Shown piece after piece: positions 7,969 to 17,001 of a stretch of DNA of 64,000 bases; position 1 is the stretch's first letter; every line of letters starts with the position of its first letter. The position numbers were made by a program, and so were the translations under genes. The DNA is from JACPHD01 sp964431805 (GTDB lineage: Bacteria > Patescibacteriota > Patescibacteriia > Patescibacteriales > GWC2-42-12), in contig CAYSKV010000005.1 in NCBI GenBank assembly GCA_964431805.1, positions 1-64,000 of the forward strand. The letters run 5' to 3'. The notes beneath the pieces are model-generated. The model did no database searches. It saw nothing but the letters and a program-made list of their open reading frames with translations, and had not been told where the DNA came from.

Positions 7969-10950
7969 ATGAAAATAACAAAAAACAAAAACAAAAAAAC
8001 AAAAAAAATAATCTTTCCTCTCTTAATTTTCGTTTTAATTTTTAACTTAGCCCCTTCGGTTGTTCGAGCAACTACGGCCTATGACAGTATTAATGGTATT
8101 TATACTGATGATTTTGCTAATAACTCGGGCGTGCCGACTAGAAGTTATATTAATGTTAATACCGCTACCGGCGCACTTCAATTAACTAATGCCAGCAATC
8201 AAAGCAGTTTCGCCACTCCTTATAAAGACAACGGTTATGCTATAACTGGCTCAATTGCCCCTGTATTACTAGCTAAATGGGGCACGATTTCTCTTGATGC
8301 AAATATACCAGAAGGAACTACTCTTAAAATTCAAGTAATGGATGATAGCAATACTCTATTTTCTGATACAAACTTGCCTGGCAATTCTTCTGGCGTAGAA
8401 GCAACTAACATAGATATTAGTAATGTTGATATTTTACATTGCGCCCCGGGTCTTAATTGTAATAAGCCGTATGTTATAAAAATTAAATTTTTAATGACTA
8501 CTACTGATACTGCTGTCACGCCGACGATTAATAATTTAACTGTTACCTGGGCTACAACTCAAGGTGATTTGTCCGCCGCTGAACCAGACACTACTTCAGC
8601 TTGGCCATCATATAACGTTAATCAGCAAAGTACCAACCATGTACCTTTTGCTAATTCTCAAATTTACCCAACATTTAAATGGGCTAGCGCCCAATTTGAA
8701 AGAGATTATGGCGTTGAGGGAATATATATTCTAGATGATAAAATTTTTGGTTATACCGGCTATTACGGCGGATATATGTTTGCTCAAGACAAAGATACCG
8801 GAGAAGACCTTTGGAGGCTTCCATATAATAGATGCAGCGGACCAAGAGGATCTATCAGCAGTAACGGAACTTTTTATGGCACTGACATAGGTTGTGATGG
8901 TTTTTATGTAATAGACACTAACACGGGCCAATTAAAATGGCTATATAATTTTTATGGTGGACATGGTTCTGGGCAGACGATTATAGGAAGTGATGGAACT
9001 ATTTATACTGATAGAAATTCTGGGGGTAATGGTACCGATATTTTTTACGCTTTTAATCCTGATGGTTCAATAAAATGGACAAAAAATATTATTCTTTCAG
9101 AAACTGTTGGAGATAGGTTAAGTATTAATTCATTATTTATGAGCTCAGATGATACTATCTATTTGCCTTTTTCCACTTATGATTCTAGTTACAACAGCAC
9201 AAACCATGGCAAACTTGTTGCAATTAATTCCGAAGATGGTTCAACAAAATGGACATATAATACTGGTGATTTAGGATGGCGTGCAATAATAGATAATAAT
9301 GGAACTATTTATGTTACTTCTGATTATCAATATAATGCTACATTAGGAGATTATGTAGCTACAGAAAAAAAGATTTTTGCTATTAACCCGGACGGAACTT
9401 TAAAATGGGAAAGAACTACAGGAGAAAATACAAAACAAGGTTATAATAGTTTTTCATTAAGAAATGATGGGATACTGCTAGCGCTTAGGGGCCAAAATGA
9501 GTGGAACGAACCAAACAAATTAGAAGCGATTAATACTAGTGACGGATCTTTGCTTTGGTCAGAAGAAACTACTGCTTATGATATCTCTTTTTCTGATAAT
9601 AACAACGGATTTGTCTATGCGGATGGCGTTGCCGGCGCCAATGCAAATGATTATTATACAAGAGTTAATTATTTTGACTCAAACGCTAATTTAAAATGGA
9701 GAGTTGCTTACCCATATAATACTGATCCAAACAATTCCGGTGGTTATGTTTATTATAGTTTAGGAAGTATTGTCCAAGATGAACGCGGTTGGATTTATGG
9801 TTCGCTTGGTAAAGGTGCTTATGACAATGACACCGATTGGAATGCTTTACCTGAAGAAATGTTCGCTAAATCTTTTGCTTTAGCTCCTTGGACTTTAAGT
9901 AATCAAACCCTGCCATATGATCATCAACAGCAAAGAGATACTTTAAATTTTAGCGTTGTTTCTTCGATGCTTGAAACTAACCCTGTTTTCTCCGGCGACA
10001 ACAAAGTGCAAGTAATAATGGATAATGGCGATAAAATAGCTCTTAGTTATAGCGGTTTAGATGCTAGCGGCAACAGCCTTTGGACAGGTTCCTATACTAT
10101 ACCGGCCGATGCAGTCGCTGGCACGCACACTTATACTATTGAAGCCGCGCAAAGTTATCTGCAAACAGATATTACTACTCATTTTGCTTCTGCTCCAACA
10201 GAATCAAACAACACCGGTATTACTGCTACAGGCACTTACTATATTTATGAGCGTGGCGGCACTGTAATATTGTCTCCTACTACTCTCGCGCCAACTACAC
10301 CCAACAATACTGCAAATATAGCTACGCCTAACGCTAACAGCGAACCAGCGTCTAATTCAAGTCAATTAAACTCAACCGAATCACATACTGAACAAAATCA
10401 AACGCAAAACCAAAGCCAAGCCACAACAATTTTTAATCATAATCAATTTGTTCCTTTAAGCGACAATGAAAAAAAATTATATTCAACTATTATAGAAAGT
10501 GATGAAAATTTAGATGATCAAATAAAATATGCTATTGCTTATTTTATTAATTTTGGCACTCCTAATACAAAACACTTAGGCGCGGGAGAAAGAGCTGGCG
10601 TGATAAAATCTTATAAATCCGCTTTTAAAAAATTGCCGAGATCAACGGCAGACTGGGAAGATATAATAAAAATCGCTAACGGTATTGCTCCTATTGAAAG
10701 AAGTCAAAACGCTGAAGATCAAGCTAAAAAATTCTTTAAAACAATTTATCAAAGAGAGGCTGACATTACTAACGTTTATGACAATAACGCTATCATAATA
10801 ATGGCTTACGGTTTACGCCCAACCGCTCGTGATTTAAATAGCGAGCTATCTTCTATAAAAACTTTTAAAGTAATATTCGGATTTATGCCGCAATCAACTG
10901 AACAATGGAATATGATAAAAGCTATTGCTTATAGCGGAGTGAGTAAATAA
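7969..10950 (+). CDS. Large secreted PQQ-type beta-propeller surface protein A
   Basis: About 993 residues. A Lys-rich n-region followed by a hydrophobic stretch (IIFPLLIFVLIFNLAPS) and VRA forms a signal peptide. Residues about 200-640 hold repeated units with DGT-hydrophobic-YV and D-G-lKW patterns typical of PQQ-like propellers. A Ser/Thr/Asn/Gln-rich linker follows, then a C-terminal domain of about 150 residues (LGAGERAGVIKSYKSAF ... NAIIIMAYGLRP ... IKAIAYSG) shared with the protein at 59100-62435. Start: the frame is open from an ATG at 7906, but that region forms hairpin 3 of the leader, so the ATG at 7969 before the signal peptide is preferred. An N-terminal extension remains possible, since it is in frame in both copies. 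Function is probably cell surface; substrate unknown. Confidence 0.75.
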   Translation: MKITKNKNKKTKKIIFPLLIFVLIFNLAPSVVRATTAYDSINGIYTDDFANNSGVPTRSYINVNTATGALQLTNASNQSSFATPYKDNGYAITGSIAPVLLAKWGTISLDANIPEGTTLKIQVMDDSNTLFSDTNLPGNSSGVEATNIDISNVDILHCAPGLNCNKPYVIKIKFLMTTTDTAVTPTINNLTVTWATTQGDLSAAEPDTTSAWPSYNVNQQSTNHVPFANSQIYPTFKWASAQFERDYGVEGIYILDDKIFGYTGYYGGYMFAQDKDTGEDLWRLPYNRCSGPRGSISSNGTFYGTDIGCDGFYVIDTNTGQLKWLYNFYGGHGSGQTIIGSDGTIYTDRNSGGNGTDIFYAFNPDGSIKWTKNIILSETVGDRLSINSLFMSSDDTIYLPFSTYDSSYNSTNHGKLVAINSEDGSTKWTYNTGDLGWRAIIDNNGTIYVTSDYQYNATLGDYVATEKKIFAINPDGTLKWERTTGENTKQGYNSFSLRNDGILLALRGQNEWNEPNKLEAINTSDGSLLWSEETTAYDISFSDNNNGFVYADGVAGANANDYYTRVNYFDSNANLKWRVAYPYNTDPNNSGGYVYYSLGSIVQDERGWIYGSLGKGAYDNDTDWNALPEEMFAKSFALAPWTLSNQTLPYDHQQQRDTLNFSVVSSMLETNPVFSGDNKVQVIMDNGDKIALSYSGLDASGNSLWTGSYTIPADAVAGTHTYTIEAAQSYLQTDITTHFASAPTESNNTGITATGTYYIYERGGTVILSPTTLAPTTPNNTANIATPNANSEPASNSSQLNSTESHTEQNQTQNQSQATTIFNHNQFVPLSDNEKKLYSTIIESDENLDDQIKYAIAYFINFGTPNTKHLGAGERAGVIKSYKSAFKKLPRSTADWEDIIKIANGIAPIERSQNAEDQAKKFFKTIYQREADITNVYDNNAIIIMAYGLRPTARDLNSELSSIKTFKVIFGFMPQSTEQWNMIKAIAYSGVSK

Positions 10951-10969
10951 AAATTAAAAAAACAAAAAA

Positions 10970-10990
10970 ACACCGCTGTCAAAGCGGTGT
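10970..10990. terminator. Bidirectional terminator
   Basis: ACACCGCT (10970-10977) pairs with AGCGGTGT (10983-10990), with A runs before and T runs after. It separates convergent surface protein A and the DnaQ-like gene. Confidence 0.85.
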
Positions 10991-11014
10991 TTTTTTATAC
11001 AAAATTTATAATCT

Positions 11015-11815
11015 CTAATTTCCCTTTTTCGGCATCTCCCCGTTCAAAGCTTTTTTAATTATGTCTTTTACTTCTTCGGAAAAATCAGAAGCTAAAACCC
11101 AGCTTAAAAAACCTGGATCTGTTTTAGCTACTTCGGCGAGCGACCTGTCTTTATGTTTAGAAAAAGCCAAAAAAGCTTCGCCGCCTCGCCAATAAAATTT
11201 TCGATCAGTATCAACGAAGCGATCATCCGTAGTATGATGAATTTTATAAATAAAATTCCAATCTCTGGTTTCTTTATATTTTTCTAATTGCTTAGTTAAA
11301 ACTTCGGCCGTGGCTTCAACGTCGCCTAAAGCGTTATGCGCTTCGCCATGATCTTTTTTACAATAAAATTTATAAGCCGCGGAAAGCGTGCGCGGCTCCA
11401 TGGCATGATAAATTATTTTAGCGTCAATAATCTTGGCTGACGAATAATCAAAATCCATGCCCACTCTTAAAAATTCTCGTTTAAGTATTGGCAAATCAAA
11501 AGTTAGAACATTAAAACCGCTGTAAGCACAATCGTTAAATACATTAAAAAATTCTTCGGCCATATCTTTAAAAGTCGGCTGGTTTTTTACGTCCTCGTCC
11601 GAAATCCCGTGAATAGCGAAAGCTTCGGCCGGTATTTTCATTTCTGGATTTAAAAATAAATCGCCTTTTAAAATTTCGCCATCCGGCATAATTTTCATAT
11701 ACGCGATTTCAATAATTCTGTCTAAACTAATAGATAGGCCGGTGGTTTCTAAATCAAAAATCACTAATGGTTTATCTAAGGTAATTAATTCATTTATTTT
11801 TTTTGTTTTTGGCAT
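11015..11815 (-). CDS. DnaQ-like 3'-5' exonuclease
   Basis: DEDDh exonuclease domain of the DNA polymerase III epsilon type: DLETTG with D21 and E23, FNVLTFDLPILKREF with D107, and HNALGDVEAT with H160 and D165. The C-terminal 80 residues (KIHHTTDDRFVDTDRKFYWRGGEAFLAFSKHKDRSLAEV) resemble the tail found on exonuclease-like proteins outside the replicase. Thus it may proofread or process nucleic acids independently. Single gene between two terminators. No SD. Confidence 0.85.
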   Translation of the reverse strand: MPKTKKINELITLDKPLVIFDLETTGLSISLDRIIEIAYMKIMPDGEILKGDLFLNPEMKIPAEAFAIHGISDEDVKNQPTFKDMAEEFFNVFNDCAYSGFNVLTFDLPILKREFLRVGMDFDYSSAKIIDAKIIYHAMEPRTLSAAYKFYCKKDHGEAHNALGDVEATAEVLTKQLEKYKETRDWNFIYKIHHTTDDRFVDTDRKFYWRGGEAFLAFSKHKDRSLAEVAKTDPGFLSWVLASDFSEEVKDIIKKALNGEMPKKGN

Positions 11816-11882
11816 GAAATAGATTTGTTAATTTTTTATGTTTTCTATCTTTTTTTATTTTACAACAATTTTTTAAATAAAA

Positions 11883-11906
11883 ACACCCCCGACTTCTCGG
11901 GGGTGT
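11883..11906 (-). terminator. Terminator after the RRM gene
   Basis: ACACCCCCGA (11883-11892) pairs with TCGGGGGTGT (11897-11906), flanked by A and T runs on both sides. It follows the RRM protein gene on the minus strand. Confidence 0.88.
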
Positions 11907-11934
11907 TTTTTATGTGATATCTGAAATAATCTTT

Positions 11935-12267
11935 TTACCAATTATTTCCGCCACGGTTACCGCGATCGCGGTCAAATCCGCCACGGCTGTTGCCGCCGAA
12001 ACTTCTTTTCGGTCTGTCTTCCTGAGGTCTAGCCTCATTAACAGTGATTACGCGGCCTTCAAGCTCTTTACCGTTAAACATATCAATAGCGGCTGTAGCT
12101 TCTTCTTCAGTTGACATTTCAACGAAACCAAAACCTTTTGATCTGCCAGTCATCTTATCCATGATAACGATGGCTGAAGTAACTGTTCCGGCTTGTGAAA
12201 AAGCATCTTTTAAACCGCCTTCGGTGGTTGAATATGGTAAACCACCAACGTATAATTTTTTGTTCAT
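11935..12267 (-). CDS. RRM-family RNA-binding protein with Gly/Arg-rich tail
   Basis: One RNA recognition motif fills residues 1-80: RNP2 LYVGGL at 4-9 and RNP1 KGFGFVEM near 44-51. The tail (GGNSRGGFDRDRGNRGGNNW) is rich in Gly and Arg, as in cyanobacterial Rbp proteins that respond to cold. It probably binds single-stranded RNA and acts as an RNA chaperone. It has a strong promoter and a leader of about 115 nt, reminiscent of cold-shock mRNAs; that analogy is inference. Confidence 0.9.
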   Translation of the reverse strand: MNKKLYVGGLPYSTTEGGLKDAFSQAGTVTSAIVIMDKMTGRSKGFGFVEMSTEEEATAAIDMFNGKELEGRVITVNEARPQEDRPKRSFGGNSRGGFDRDRGNRGGNNW

Positions 12268-12390
12268 AACTTTCTTACGCTTTTTAGGGATATTCTAAAT
12301 CCCATAATAATTAAATGTAAGTCGACTTTCTTATTTTACTTTTTAATTACGCGAAAAGCATAAGAAAAGAAAAATAACTCTTACAAAAGA

Positions 12391-12419
12391 AGTATAGCCT
12401 ATATTAGCTAAAATGTCAA
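12391..12419 (-). promoter_or_regulatory. Strong promoter of the RRM gene
   Basis: Minus strand TTGACA (12419-12414), 17-nt spacer, TATACT (12396-12391). The predicted start near 12384 leaves an untranslated leader of about 117 nt before the ATG at 12267. Confidence 0.75.
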
Positions 12420-12425
12420 GTCCGA

Positions 12426-12761
12426 CTAGAGTAAGTCTTTTACCTCGTCCATTATTTCTTTAGGAATTGAATTTCTTTTTGGGCTTACCCCTGGATAGCG
12501 CCAGGCGCTGATAATTTTTTTCTTAGCTTTATCTAGTTGATACATTGCCCAAATTTCCGAATTCCAAGTTTTCTTTTTGCTGTTAATTGACGTCGGCTGC
12601 ATAACCGCGGTCGTATTTTCGGCCACGCCTTCTTCAATTCTAGCCGGATGATTAATTACGCGTAAAATTCTTTGCGCCGTTAAGCCGTAATATTGCATCT
12701 TGCCAAGAGCGTGAGAAGTCCAAAAAAATCGTTCATTATTTTTAGGCGCTTTAAATTGCAT
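12426..12761 (-). CDS. Small DUF4258/BrnT-like protein
   Basis: About 111 residues from the ATG at 12761, chosen because it lies one base after the stop of the upstream ferredoxin-like gene; an upstream in-frame ATG at 12797 would overlap that gene. The sequence SHALGKMQYYGLTAQRILRVINHPARIEEGVAENT has the pattern of DUF4258/BrnT-like toxin-fold proteins, but no partner antitoxin is seen, and the coupling to the Fe-S gene argues for a housekeeping role. The family assignment is tentative. Confidence 0.55.
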   Translation of the reverse strand: MQFKAPKNNERFFWTSHALGKMQYYGLTAQRILRVINHPARIEEGVAENTTAVMQPTSINSKKKTWNSEIWAMYQLDKAKKKIISAWRYPGVSPKRNSIPKEIMDEVKDLL

Positions 12762-12762
12762 G

Positions 12763-14037
12763 TTATTGTTTTTTGCCTTCTTTATATAAAAGTTCAAACA
12801 ATTTATAATATTTCGCTTTTATTAAAGCTTTTAAATATCTTGATCTAATTTGCGTTTGCACTAATAATATTTTTTTCGGAGTAAGTTTTATAATCACGCC
12901 GAAAAGCCGTCTTAATAATTCACTTGTCCAAGAATCATAATTATCAAAAATATAATCTTGCAACCTATTTTCTTCTATGGCGTTAGTCACCACTCTTTCA
13001 AAAGAATCTACCGGCGTATAATTAATCTTTTTCTTTCTCTCCATGGAAATACAATTCTTAGGGCAAAAACGAGAGCAGACTCCGCAGCCAATGCATTTAT
13101 GTTTATCAATTAAAATTTTACCGTCTTTTTTTATAGCGTCTACCGGGCATCTTTTTGCGCAGATTTCGCAAGAGATACATTGCTCCTGATTAATTTGCGC
13201 TAAAAAATTGCTTTGAATTCTATTTCTGTCGCCAAGCTTTCTATAGGCGATTAAAGCCTCGCAGCAACAACCGCAGCAATTACAAATCCAATTAACGCCC
13301 TCCTGGATATTGTCGCCGATTTGCACCAAGCCGAGTTTCCGACATTTATCTAATATTCCCATAGCCTCTGCTTTAGATATTTTTTTAGCGATTTTATGTT
13401 TAGATAAACTTTCGGCCGAACCGTTAAAAGTTAAACAAACTTCCTGGGGCATATCGCAAGCCTTGCCGACATGCTCCATTTTATGCCGGCAATAGCAAGT
13501 GCCGACCGTAATGCAACTCGCCGAGTCTATTATATGCGAGGCTTTTTCATAATCTAAAATAATTGATTTGTCTTTAACTTTATCTTCATGGACGAACGTT
13601 CTGTCGGCCGGAATACGCATGCCAAAAATCCTTTTAACAAAAGCCTCTTCCTGATTTATGTATTTATAAAATAACTCTGACAATATTTTACGATCAAATT
13701 TTCCATCAGTTCTCATTAAAGAAAATTCAAAAAAACCGGCCATGGTTGGCGCGAGAATAAAAACTCTTCTTTTATTATTTTCTAAATCTAATAGAATACC
13801 TTTATCGGCTAAACCGTTTAATATTTTTTCGGTTTCCATTAAATCCTTTTTAAATCTTTTAGCCGCTTCTTTAATTGTAAAAAAACGAATTGGTAATTTT
13901 GCGACCAGCTCAGCCTCTTTTTCCGTAAATAAAATTTCTAAAATTTTATATAAAGTTTCTGATTCCGGCGCGCCTTGAACATGCCGATCTAACCTTGCTT
14001 GTAAATTTTTATATGATTTTGATGTAATATGACCCAT
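12763..14037 (-). CDS. Ferredoxin-like protein with winged-helix N-terminus
   Basis: 424 residues. The first 90 look like a winged helix (FFTIKEAAKRFKKDLMETEKILNGLADKGILLDLE). The middle has several Cys clusters (CITVGTCYCRH; WICNCCGCCCEAL). Residues about 280-345 carry two classical 4Fe-4S motifs, CISCEICAKRCPVDAI and CIGCGVCSRFCPKNCI. The C-terminus is helical. It could be a redox-sensing or electron-transfer protein; no enzyme partner is nearby. It is directly followed by the 12426-12761 gene. Confidence 0.75.
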   Translation of the reverse strand: MGHITSKSYKNLQARLDRHVQGAPESETLYKILEILFTEKEAELVAKLPIRFFTIKEAAKRFKKDLMETEKILNGLADKGILLDLENNKRRVFILAPTMAGFFEFSLMRTDGKFDRKILSELFYKYINQEEAFVKRIFGMRIPADRTFVHEDKVKDKSIILDYEKASHIIDSASCITVGTCYCRHKMEHVGKACDMPQEVCLTFNGSAESLSKHKIAKKISKAEAMGILDKCRKLGLVQIGDNIQEGVNWICNCCGCCCEALIAYRKLGDRNRIQSNFLAQINQEQCISCEICAKRCPVDAIKKDGKILIDKHKCIGCGVCSRFCPKNCISMERKKKINYTPVDSFERVVTNAIEENRLQDYIFDNYDSWTSELLRRLFGVIIKLTPKKILLVQTQIRSRYLKALIKAKYYKLFELLYKEGKKQ

Positions 14038-14054
14038 GAAATTTATCTAATTAT

Positions 14055-14525
14055 TTATTTATTTTTTCTAGTCGGCAAAGGCGCATTAACCATTTCTTCT
14101 AAAGTTTGTCTAGAAACTTTATCTAAACCGATGCCGAACCAATTATACCATTTCCAATGCCAAATCGCCGGCTGATTATTTATTTCCATATCTAAAGTAA
14201 TCGGATTAATTTTACCTGAATATAAATTGCCATAAGCATAAACCGAGCCCCTTATCATTTGTTCGTCTAGCGAAAGCCTTATTTTTTTCGTATTTAACTC
14301 ATTGCCAAAAAAACGATAGCAAAATTCCCCAAAATTTTTATTTTGGTTAAATTCTTGATTATATTCTTTTTCTTGCAAAACATAAGCGTGACTTCTTAAT
14401 TTTTGAGATAAAATAAACCCATAATCAGGGTTTGTTTTATAGTTAAAAACAACTGTTACGATTAGAAGTATAAATAAAATAAAAAGCGCTAGAAAAAAAA
14501 TTAATAAAAATTTTTTAATACTCAT
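14055..14525 (-). CDS. Single-pass membrane protein, unknown function
   Basis: 156 residues with one N-terminal hydrophobic helix (about 5-28) and a soluble extracytoplasmic part without known motifs. It lies 17 nt before the Fe-S gene and 11 nt after the Ogt-like gene, so all three are probably cotranscribed. No family recognised. Confidence 0.6.
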   Translation of the reverse strand: MSIKKFLLIFFLALFILFILLIVTVVFNYKTNPDYGFILSQKLRSHAYVLQEKEYNQEFNQNKNFGEFCYRFFGNELNTKKIRLSLDEQMIRGSVYAYGNLYSGKINPITLDMEINNQPAIWHWKWYNWFGIGLDKVSRQTLEEMVNAPLPTRKNK

Positions 14526-14536
14526 AAAATTATTAA

Positions 14537-14821
14537 TTATCTAAATATAACTTTCCAGTTTTTATTAAATAAAATGCCTTCTTTTTTTAATAAATTTATT
14601 TTATTTTTCCCCTTTAAGCCATTATAGCCGCCGACCGATCCATCGGATTTAACCACGCGATGGCAGGGAATTTTTTTATTTTGGTTGGCGGACATAATAG
14701 CGCCGACAGCACGTGACGCGCGAGTATTGCCAGCCAAAGCCGCAACCTTAGAATAAGTTAAAACTTTACCGGACGGAATTAAAGAAACTATATCAAGCAC
14801 AGATTTTTTAAACGATTTCAT
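14537..14821 (-). CDS. O6-alkylguanine-DNA alkyltransferase C-terminal domain protein
   Basis: 94 residues covering only the DNA-binding/active-site domain of the MGMT/Ogt family. It has IPSGKVLTYSKVAALAG, the Arg-finger region RASRAVGAIMSANQNKKI, and the reactive site PCHRV with the acceptor Cys present. The N-terminal domain of full-length Ogt is absent, as in many short bacterial members and in alkyltransferase-like proteins. Because the Cys is retained, it may be an active repair protein. Confidence 0.88.
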   Translation of the reverse strand: MKSFKKSVLDIVSLIPSGKVLTYSKVAALAGNTRASRAVGAIMSANQNKKIPCHRVVKSDGSVGGYNGLKGKNKINLLKKEGILFNKNWKVIFR

Positions 14822-14833
14822 AAAAAATAAATG

Positions 14834-14920
14834 CGGAGAGGGCGAGATTTGAACTCGCGAAGGGCGTTAACCCTTGCCGCTTTTCGAGAGCGGTACCTTC
14901 AACCACTCAGTCACCTCTCC
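14834..14920 (-). tRNA. tRNA-Ser (anticodon CGA)
   Basis: The reverse complement folds as a class II tRNA: acceptor GGAGAGG/CCTCTCC, a long variable arm, and anticodon loop CTCGAAA giving CGA. Discriminator base G. CCA is not encoded. It lies between the Ogt-like gene and a membrane protein gene. Confidence 0.95.
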
Positions 14921-14935
14921 AATTTTTCAGCTATT

Positions 14936-15280
14936 TTACTTTAACAGCATTAACTCTCCGATGGCAAGTAGTAGCCAAACAAACAAACTGGCCGTGGTGT
15001 AAAATAAAAGTTTTAAGGCTTGTTTCTTTTTGCCATCTAAATAATACAAGATCGGTCGGCCTAAAACTAGCGAACTAGTAATCAGGGCGGATAAAATGAA
15101 AATCATGAGCATAGTCATGCCGGCTAACATTTCATTGGTTGGTCCAATAAATTTACCGGCGCTATTCATAAACCAGACTACTAACGCCACATAAAGAAAA
15201 ACTCCGACCGAATGAAGAATTCCCAATAAAACTAAATCCTTTTCTTCGTTGTTATTTTTGTTAGAAAAAATTTTCATCAT
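14936..15280 (-). CDS. Three-helix membrane protein, unknown function
   Basis: About 114 residues from the ATG at 15280 (MMKIFSNK), which follows the MazG-like stop; an upstream in-frame start at 15322 would overlap that gene. Three hydrophobic helices (about 18-40, 50-72, 88-110). Such proteins are frequent in small CPR genomes, but no function is known. Confidence 0.6.
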   Translation of the reverse strand: MMKIFSNKNNNEEKDLVLLGILHSVGVFLYVALVVWFMNSAGKFIGPTNEMLAGMTMLMIFILSALITSSLVLGRPILYYLDGKKKQALKLLFYTTASLFVWLLLAIGELMLLK

Positions 15281-15287
15281 ATATTTA

Positions 15288-15617
15288 TTATTCGGCGCTT
15301 TGTAAAAAAATTTTTTTAGCAAAACCGCCGCGTTTAATTTTTCTTTCTTGTTTTAATTTATTAATTTCTTTTATATTTAAATTATAATAATTAATAATAG
15401 CATCAATCACTTCATAAATATCCCCGATTTCTTTTTGCATTTCTAGCTTATCACCTTTAATTTGAATTAATTCCTCTGACTCTTCTTTTATTTTTTTCAA
15501 TAACTCAACAATAAATTCTTCATCATCTAAAATTCTAATCGTCGGTTCGCTGTTATCAGCCTTCATAATTTCCGGAATATTATCCCGCACTAATTTATTA
15601 TATATTGTTTTTGCCAT
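15288..15617 (-). CDS. MazG-like nucleoside triphosphate pyrophosphohydrolase
   Basis: 109 residues beginning with the family hallmark YNKLVRDNIPEIM, followed by helical metal-binding segments EESEELI and KEIGDIYEVIDAI, which supply the acidic residues of the all-alpha NTP pyrophosphatase fold. It may clean up non-canonical nucleotides. It overlaps the preceding O-antigen-ligase-like gene by 20 nt. Confidence 0.8.
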   Translation of the reverse strand: MAKTIYNKLVRDNIPEIMKADNSEPTIRILDDEEFIVELLKKIKEESEELIQIKGDKLEMQKEIGDIYEVIDAIINYYNLNIKEINKLKQERKIKRGGFAKKIFLQSAE

Positions 15618-16995
15618 AATTTTTTTCTAAATTTATCATACTTATCATAGCAAGGAATAACCAAAACATAACGGACAAATCATTTTTAAAATATGGCACA
15701 TCAACTATACCATGCACAATAATAGCAACCATAGCGCAAATCAGGCCGATATTTATATATTTATATTTTGCCGACGCCTGCCGGTAATTTTTAATCCCTG
15801 TCCAGAAATACTTTAAAATAATCCAAACAAAAAGCATCATGCCGGCTAAACCTAATTCAGACCAAAAATTTAAAATTATATTATGCGGATACAAATAAAT
15901 TTCTAGAGGCTGCCACATTTGTTTTCTATAGTCAGCGCTATTGCGTAAATTCCTTAGCCAATTTGGGTCGTCATTTTTTATAAAAAATCCTTCGGCGTGA
16001 TAAGACGCGACCGCGTTTTTAAAATTAGCTAAACCGGCGCCAGTAATTAAACGACCGTCTTTTAACATCTCCCAGCTCTCTTCCCAGCCAACCATTCTTA
16101 TCTGTCCAGAAAAAGTTTTAAAAGTTGCTGTATCGTAAACTAATTTTCTGACAGGTTGGTATGCAATTACGCCAATCATTATAAGTAATAAAGCGATGGC
16201 TACCATCCATCTAACTTTTTTATTTACCATTAAACCGAAAACTATCAACCCGGCCACTGCCCCAAGCAAAGCGCCCTTTGATTTAGAAAAATAAATAGAC
16301 AAAGTAGCAAATATAATTGTTAAACCAATAAAAAATATTTTTATTTTTTCATTTCGCGCATAAGCAATGGCAGAAAAAAACCAGCCAACCATAATTAATA
16401 TAATTGGCCCTAAATATAACCCAACCGCATTCGGGTAACCGAAAAAAGAAACCACCCGTCGCGTCTCCGCGGCCGCCCAAGCAGGATTATTTATAAAATT
16501 ACCGGTAATTTTTTGATAAATCGCTAAAAGCGATACGGCTAAAGCGCTTATAGCTAACGACCATAAAATTTTATTTCTGCCATCTTCGCCTTTCATTATA
16601 TTTAATACTACTATAAAAAACATCAACGGCTCAAAAAAATACGCCTTAAAAATACCAAGCGAACTAAAACTAAAGCCAGAAACTCCAGCGGCCACAAAAG
16701 CGACTAACAATAATAAAACAATTTCCCAATCAAATGGATATCTTATTTTTATTTTTTTATTTTCTTTTTTAAAATTCTCTAAAAAATTATTTTTAACTCG
16801 ACTAAAATTTTTAATTAACCAAATTAAAAAAACAACCCAAATCATTACTTCAAGCAATGTCGCCGGCAAACCAAAAATATTAAATCTAATTAAATAAGCC
16901 GGTAAGGCAGCAATTAAAAACATAACCGCCCAATCAAGGCGGAAAAAAGCAAAAATAGAAAATAAAACAATAAAAATTATAATTAAATAAATCAT
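15598..16995 (-). CDS. O-antigen ligase/Wzy-like polytopic membrane protein
   Basis: 465 residues with at least ten hydrophobic helices and a large loop before the last helices (about 310-370). The loop contains GWEESWEMLKDGRLITGAGLANF and YPHNIILNFWSELGL, the pattern of the Wzy_C/O-antigen ligase superfamily. It probably acts in assembly or attachment of surface polysaccharide or glycoprotein glycans. Substrate unknown. Confidence 0.75.
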   Translation of the reverse strand: MIYLIIIFIVLFSIFAFFRLDWAVMFLIAALPAYLIRFNIFGLPATLLEVMIWVVFLIWLIKNFSRVKNNFLENFKKENKKIKIRYPFDWEIVLLLLVAFVAAGVSGFSFSSLGIFKAYFFEPLMFFIVVLNIMKGEDGRNKILWSLAISALAVSLLAIYQKITGNFINNPAWAAAETRRVVSFFGYPNAVGLYLGPIILIMVGWFFSAIAYARNEKIKIFFIGLTIIFATLSIYFSKSKGALLGAVAGLIVFGLMVNKKVRWMVAIALLLIMIGVIAYQPVRKLVYDTATFKTFSGQIRMVGWEESWEMLKDGRLITGAGLANFKNAVASYHAEGFFIKNDDPNWLRNLRNSADYRKQMWQPLEIYLYPHNIILNFWSELGLAGMMLFVWIILKYFWTGIKNYRQASAKYKYINIGLICAMVAIIVHGIVDVPYFKNDLSVMFWLFLAMISMINLEKNYGKNNI

Positions 16996-17001
16996 TTTAT
17001 T

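Noticed and set aside
12426..12761. Type II toxin-antitoxin module
   Set aside because: The toxin-fold resemblance is weak and no small antitoxin gene is adjacent; the gene is coupled to a ferredoxin-like gene.
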